Positions 5,962 to 9,643 of a DNA stretch of 9,643 nucleotides are shown here, piece by piece. Position 1 is the first letter of the stretch. Each line of letters begins with the position of its first letter. The translations under genes were made by a program, and so were the position numbers. Source of the stretch: Dehalococcoidia bacterium (lineage in GTDB: Bacteria; Chloroflexota; Dehalococcoidia; GIF9; AB-539-J10); NCBI GenBank assembly GCA_030606765.1, contig JAUWFX010000059.1:1-9643 (forward strand). Direction: 5' to 3'. A model generated the notes under the pieces. It was not told where the DNA came from. It saw only the letters and a list, made by a program, of their open reading frames with translations, and did no database searches.

Positions 5962-6330
5962 ATGGAAAAATACCTTTATAACGATCCAAGTACAAAATTA
6001 GACCGACGCCGCCTCAGGAAGAATGCAACCGATGCTGAGCGAAAACTGTGGAGTATATTGCGAAGTAGACGGATGGCTGGTCTTAAGTTCTTTCGACAAT
6101 ATGGTGCAGACCCATATGTCCTCGATTTTTACTGTCCTGAACGAAGGTTAGCCATTGAAGTCGATGGAGGACAACATGCAGATGTATACGGTCAACAATA
6201 TGATGCTCATCGTGATAGGTATCTCAAGGAATTGAACATTCGAGTGATAAGGTTCTGGAATAACGACGTGTTGCAGAATATTGAGGGGGTAGGGCAAAGG
6301 ATTAAAGAGGAGGTCGAGAAACATTCATAA
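5962..6330 (+). CDS. DUF559 endonuclease-like protein (Vsr-type PD-(D/E)XK fold)
   Basis: The gene encodes 122 residues, typical for stand-alone DUF559 proteins. The family pattern is clear: LRKNATDAERKLW near 18-30, LRSRRMAGLKFFRQ near 33-46, then PYVLDFYCPE (D55) and LAIEVDGGQH (E66, D68, H72), and finally RVIRFWNNDVL near 94-104. D55 and E66 occupy the positions of the acidic metal ligands in the very-short-patch-repair/restriction endonuclease fold. Cleavage activity has rarely been tested for the family, so a nuclease role is a family-based prediction. The ATG was chosen because the similarity begins soon after it; the ribosome binding sequence AGAGGGGG is rather distant. The gene lies between unrelated genes and is flanked by inverted repeats, consistent with an independently acquired cassette. 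Confidence 0.85.
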   Translation: MEKYLYNDPSTKLDRRRLRKNATDAERKLWSILRSRRMAGLKFFRQYGADPYVLDFYCPERRLAIEVDGGQHADVYGQQYDAHRDRYLKELNIRVIRFWNNDVLQNIEGVGQRIKEEVEKHS

Positions 6331-6355
6331 CCCCCTTTATCCCCCTTATCTTAAG
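6329..6355 (-). repeat. right imperfect inverted repeat of the DUF559 cassette
   Basis: This arm begins with the last two bases of the stop codon, continues through two C5 runs and ends in CTTAAG. Its inverse matches 5935-5961. Part of it also pairs with the bases just beyond to make the hairpin at 6339-6361. Confidence 0.5.
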
Positions 6356-6361
6356 GGGGAT
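6339..6361 (+). terminator. hairpin after the DUF559 gene, possible intrinsic terminator
   Basis: ATCCCCCTTA (6339-6348) and TAAGGGGGAT (6352-6361) form a perfect 10-base stem with a TCT loop, followed by GTTTTG. The T-run is short, so termination may be partial. The hairpin sits eight bases past the DUF559 stop codon and would separate that gene from mfd. Confidence 0.5.
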
Positions 6362-6392
6362 GTTTTGTGAAAAGCTAAACTATTACTGTCAT

Positions 6393-9300
6393 ATGGCTAA
6401 CGAGGGACAACCAATAAATCTTTCTCTTTTGCTTTCTTTGCTCAAAGAAATGCCTGCCTACAGGCAATTGGTGGGGGAGCTGTCCACAGCTAGGGGTGAG
6501 CATAAGGCAATCATAGTTGATGCTGCCAAGCCCTATTTGATTGCCGCTCTTTACGAAGAGCTTAATTTGCCCCTCATGGTGGTGACCGGTCAGCCTGAGA
6601 ATGCCAGAAAGCTTCATGAGCAGCTTCGAGCCTGGTGTTCTCCTTCCGCCGAGTTGCATCGTCTCCCTGAGCTCGACTTCCTGCCTTATGATAGTTCTCA
6701 ACTATCGGCTGTTAGCTATCAGATGATGGAGAGGTTGAGGGCATTGGCCACCTTAGCGCTTTATGAAGGGAGCGATAAACCTCCCTTAATAGTGACCTCA
6801 GCCCTGGCAATCATGAGTAAAACCATCCCGCAAAGGGATTTTGTAGCTGGTTGCCATATTCTGAAGCCGGGCATGGCTGCTGAGCCCGTGGAGCTACTGC
6901 GCCGGTGGCAAAGCATGGGCTACGAAACGGAGGACGTTGTCGAGGTGCCCGGGCAGATGAGCAAACGGGGTGGCATTATTGATGTCTTTCCCCCTTGCAG
7001 CCAGTTGCCAGTTCGAATAGAGTTCTTTGGCAACCAGATAGAGAGCATGAGGTGCTTCGACCCGGAAAGCCAACGCTCAACCAGCCCCGTATCCTCGTTG
7101 ATTGTCGCCCCGGCCAAGGAGTTTATACCAATGGCTGATAACTCTGAAGTGGTGGCTGGAAGCGTATTTGATTACCTTGGCGGTGATGCCTTGCTTGTTC
7201 TCGATGATCCTGAAGGAATTGAACTTGCCATCACCAGGCTAAACGAGGAAACTCAAGAATTAAGAGCCACAAAGATGGAAAGAGGTGAGCTGCCTGAGGA
7301 CTTTCCCTCTCCTTACTTCACCTGGGAAGAATTAGAGTCGCAGATGAAAGAAAGGGATGGAGGAAGGAAAAGTGCTCTTTTTTTGGCGCTGGCAACATGG
7401 GATGCCGCCCGGGGCTATGGACAGGCTTTGCCCTTCATCAAAGCTCAGAGTTATGGAAGCCAACTGGAAAGGTTCCTCAAAACAGCTAAGCAGATGGTGG
7501 AACAAAGACAGCGCGTGTTCGTAGTCAGCCATCAGGCAAATCGCTTGGCTGAACTTCTCCAGAAAGAAGACATTCATACTTCGCCGGCATCAGAGATAGA
7601 GCAGATAGCTCCGGCCGGTTCCATCACCGTGCTCCAGGGCTCACTGGACGGAGGCTGGCTACTGGATGACAGGCTGACCCTTATTACTGATGTCGAGCTC
7701 TTCGGCTTTGTGAAGCAGCCGCGAGCAGGCAGGAAGAGGCCAATACCTCACCAATGGTTTCTTTCTCAGTTAGCTCCCGGCGATTATGTCGTCCACGTTG
7801 ACCATGGCATCGCCAGATTCCACGGTCTGGCCAGGATGTCCTCCGATGGAATTGAGAGAGAATACCTTGTTTTAGAGTATGCCGCTGGTGACAGGCTCTA
7901 TGTGCCTACTGAACGGATAGACCGCGTCAGCCGCTATATCGGTGCTGGCGACCAGGCACCCCACTTGAGCCGTTTAAGAACCCCGGAATGGCAAAGGACA
8001 AAGAAAAGGATTAAAGAATCGGTGGCGGAAATTGCTCGGGAGCTGCTTGACCTTTATGCTACTCGGGAGGTAGCTCCGGGCTTCGCCTTCTGTGAAGATT
8101 CGCTATGGCAACAGGAGCTAGAGGCATCATTTCCTTATATGGAAACGCCGGACCAGATTGAGGCAATCATGACGGTTAAAGAGGACATGGAGAAAGCCAA
8201 GCCCATGGACCGGCTCATCTGCGGCGACGTGGGCTATGGCAAAACCGAGATAGCATTGCGTGCTGCCTTTAAGGCGGTTATGAATAATAAACAGGTAGCT
8301 ATTCTGGTCCCCACCACCGTGCTGGCTCAGCAGCATTTCATTACCTTTACCGAGAGGTTGCAAACCTTTCCCTTAAGAGTAGAAATGCTGAGCCGCTTCT
8401 GTCCCCTGGAAAAAGAAAAGGAAGTCCTTGAAGGCTTAGCCAATGGCACTGTAGATATATGCATTGGCACTCATCGTCTGTTGCAAAAAGACATCAAATT
8501 CAAAGACCTGGGAGTGGTAATAATAGATGAAGAACAACAGTTTGGCGTGGTGCAGAAGGAAAAACTCAAGCAAATAAGGAAGGAAGTAGACACCCTGGCT
8601 CTCAGCGCTACTCCTATCCCGCGCACCCTTCACATGTCTTTAACCGGAATCAGGGATATGAGCATCGTGGGAACGCCTCCTGAAGAACGCCTGTCTGTCA
8701 AGACCTATGTCGGGGTTTATGATGCCACTCTGGTCAGGCAGGTGGTATTGCGCGAACTGGAGAGGAATGGGCAGGTCTTCTTTGTCCATAACCGCGTTCA
8801 AAGCATTGCTTGGGCTGCCAGCAAATTACAGGATTTAGTGCCCGAAGCTCGAATAGCTATAGCTCATGGGCGAATGCCTGAAGAGCAATTGGAAAAGGTG
8901 ATGACGGATTTTATCGCTGGCAAGTATGATATTCTGGTGACCACCACTATTATCCAATTAGGTCTGGATATGCCTAATGTTAATACGCTGATTATTGACC
9001 GGGCTGACAGGTTCGGCCTGGCTCAGCTTTATCAGTTGAGGGGCAGGGTAGGTCGCGGTATCAACCAGGCTTATGCTTATTTCTTCTTTGACGAGGGGAG
9101 GCAGCTGACCCCCCAGGCTTCTAAGAGGCTCAGGACTATCTTCGAGGCTACTGAACTGGGTTCGGGATTTGGTATCGCTATGAAGGACCTGGAAATTCGG
9201 GGAGCGGGCAGTCTTTTAGGTGTCAAGCAAAGCGGGCATATCGCTGCCCTGGGCTTTGACCTTTATTGCCAGTTGCTGGCTGAGGCAGTGGAAGAGTTAA

Positions 9301-9643
9301 AAGCATCCTCTCTTACCCTCTCCCTTGAAGGGAGAGGAATAGGTGAGGGTGGCATCAAGAAGAGTGTCGTTGCCGGGGAAGCGAAGGAATTGCCTAGCAT
9401 ATCTCTGCCCTTAGACGCCCACATACCGGAAGAGTATGTTTCCAATCTAAATACTCGATTAAGCCTTTATCACAGGCTGGCCAGGGTGGAGCATGTCGAA
9501 GAAGTAGCCGACATAGCTCAGGAATTCAAGGATAGATTCGGTCCTCTGCCCGAGCCTGTGGAAAATCTTCTTTACATAGTGAAAATCAAAGTTCTGGCTG
9601 CGCGGGCCGAGGTAAGCTCTGTTTCCACACAGGGAAAGCAAAT
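6393..9643 (+). CDS. mfd: transcription-repair coupling factor Mfd, 3' end outside window
   Basis: The window shows 1083 residues of a protein normally near 1150. Mfd binds stalled RNA polymerase, pushes it off the lesion using ATP and recruits UvrA. Order seen: UvrB-like N-terminal part (KRGGIIDVFPP and IEFFG within about 186-229); RNA-polymerase-interacting CarD-like domain (about 460-516, DYVVHVDHGIARF); RecG-like motor with TPDQ (585-588), Walker A GDVGYGKT (611-618), DEEQ box (712-715), SATPIPRT (738-745) and QLRGRVGR (881-888); TRG region (about 926-970, EIRGAGSLLGVKQSGHI); and the start of the C-terminal D7 domain (RFGPLPEPVENLL). The start is uncertain: ATG 6393 has no ribosome binding site, and an in-frame ATG at 6360 lies in the preceding hairpin. 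A palindromic repeat is inserted in frame before D7. Confidence 0.95.
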   Translation, partial: MANEGQPINLSLLLSLLKEMPAYRQLVGELSTARGEHKAIIVDAAKPYLIAALYEELNLPLMVVTGQPENARKLHEQLRAWCSPSAELHRLPELDFLPYDSSQLSAVSYQMMERLRALATLALYEGSDKPPLIVTSALAIMSKTIPQRDFVAGCHILKPGMAAEPVELLRRWQSMGYETEDVVEVPGQMSKRGGIIDVFPPCSQLPVRIEFFGNQIESMRCFDPESQRSTSPVSSLIVAPAKEFIPMADNSEVVAGSVFDYLGGDALLVLDDPEGIELAITRLNEETQELRATKMERGELPEDFPSPYFTWEELESQMKERDGGRKSALFLALATWDAARGYGQALPFIKAQSYGSQLERFLKTAKQMVEQRQRVFVVSHQANRLAELLQKEDIHTSPASEIEQIAPAGSITVLQGSLDGGWLLDDRLTLITDVELFGFVKQPRAGRKRPIPHQWFLSQLAPGDYVVHVDHGIARFHGLARMSSDGIEREYLVLEYAAGDRLYVPTERIDRVSRYIGAGDQAPHLSRLRTPEWQRTKKRIKESVAEIARELLDLYATREVAPGFAFCEDSLWQQELEASFPYMETPDQIEAIMTVKEDMEKAKPMDRLICGDVGYGKTEIALRAAFKAVMNNKQVAILVPTTVLAQQHFITFTERLQTFPLRVEMLSRFCPLEKEKEVLEGLANGTVDICIGTHRLLQKDIKFKDLGVVIIDEEQQFGVVQKEKLKQIRKEVDTLALSATPIPRTLHMSLTGIRDMSIVGTPPEERLSVKTYVGVYDATLVRQVVLRELERNGQVFFVHNRVQSIAWAASKLQDLVPEARIAIAHGRMPEEQLEKVMTDFIAGKYDILVTTTIIQLGLDMPNVNTLIIDRADRFGLAQLYQLRGRVGRGINQAYAYFFFDEGRQLTPQASKRLRTIFEATELGSGFGIAMKDLEIRGAGSLLGVKQSGHIAALGFDLYCQLLAEAVEELKASSLTLSLEGRGIGEGGIKKSVVAGEAKELPSISLPLDAHIPEEYVSNLNTRLSLYHRLARVEHVEEVADIAQEFKDRFGPLPEPVENLLYIVKIKVLAARAEVSSVSTQGKQ
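9315..9350 (+). repeat. palindromic repeat embedded in frame within mfd
   Basis: CCTCTCCCTT (9317-9326) and AAGGGAGAGG (9328-9337) are perfect inverse copies around one base, with outer arms ACCCTC (9315-9320) and GAGGGT (9345-9350). The repeat encodes about residues 973-987 of Mfd (SLTLSLEGRGIGEGG), in the linker between the TRG motif and the D7 domain. The peptide is unlike linker sequence expected from other Mfd proteins. Confidence 0.7.

Larger units (their letters stand above)
5935..6355 (+). mobile_element. putative compact cassette: DUF559 gene bracketed by inverted repeats
   Basis: The 27-base segments 5935-5961 and 6329-6355 match in inverse orientation at about 20 positions by hand alignment, including CTTAAG at both outer ends and TAAG next to it. 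The left arm ends immediately before the ATG of the DUF559 gene and the right arm starts in its stop codon, so the repeats enclose the coding sequence almost exactly. No target-site duplication was identified. The mobility of such a unit is inference. Confidence 0.4.

Overview
The window carries ordinary bacterial chromosomal genes at moderate GC, with several strong GGAGG-type ribosome binding sites. It looks like a metagenome-derived chromosome. The gene set (B12-type radical SAM protein, MTH1187-type thiamine-binding protein, YkgJ-type cysteine protein) and the many short palindromic intergenic repeats would fit an anaerobic lineage such as Dehalococcoidia/Chloroflexota. That assignment is an impression from content, not a demonstrated placement.

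Layout, left to right. A B12-binding-type radical SAM gene runs leftward off the window edge (1-1447, minus). Divergent from it are a small ribbon-helix-helix regulator (1653-1871) and an amidohydrolase-2 family metal hydrolase (1964-2887) with its own extended -10 promoter. The hydrolase converges on a classical short-chain dehydrogenase (3009-3758, minus), and a perfect hairpin lies between them. A roughly 410-base non-coding stretch (3759-4171) is packed with palindromic repeats, including two related copies in opposite orientation. Next is a minus-strand pair: an inositol-monophosphatase-family gene (4661-5425) followed 15 bases later by a YkgJ-type cysteine-cluster gene (4172-4645). Divergent from that pair is a thiamine-binding protein (5593-5892). 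Then come a DUF559 endonuclease-like gene (5962-6330) and the transcription-repair coupling factor mfd (6393 to beyond the right edge).

The genes do not form one pathway. Most are single housekeeping or enzyme genes with their own control signals. The exception is the IMPase-YkgJ pair, which looks co-transcribed behind a structured leader.

The most interesting material is repeat biology. The DUF559 gene is bracketed, almost to the base, by imperfect 27-base inverted repeats (5935-5961 and 6329-6355), as if it were a compact mobile cassette placed just before mfd. A second CCCTT/AAGGG-armed palindrome is embedded in frame inside mfd (9315-9350), in the linker before its C-terminal domain. No complete, clearly new multi-gene system is visible. 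The cassette hypothesis and the 5465-5514 leader hairpin are the two candidates most worth following up.
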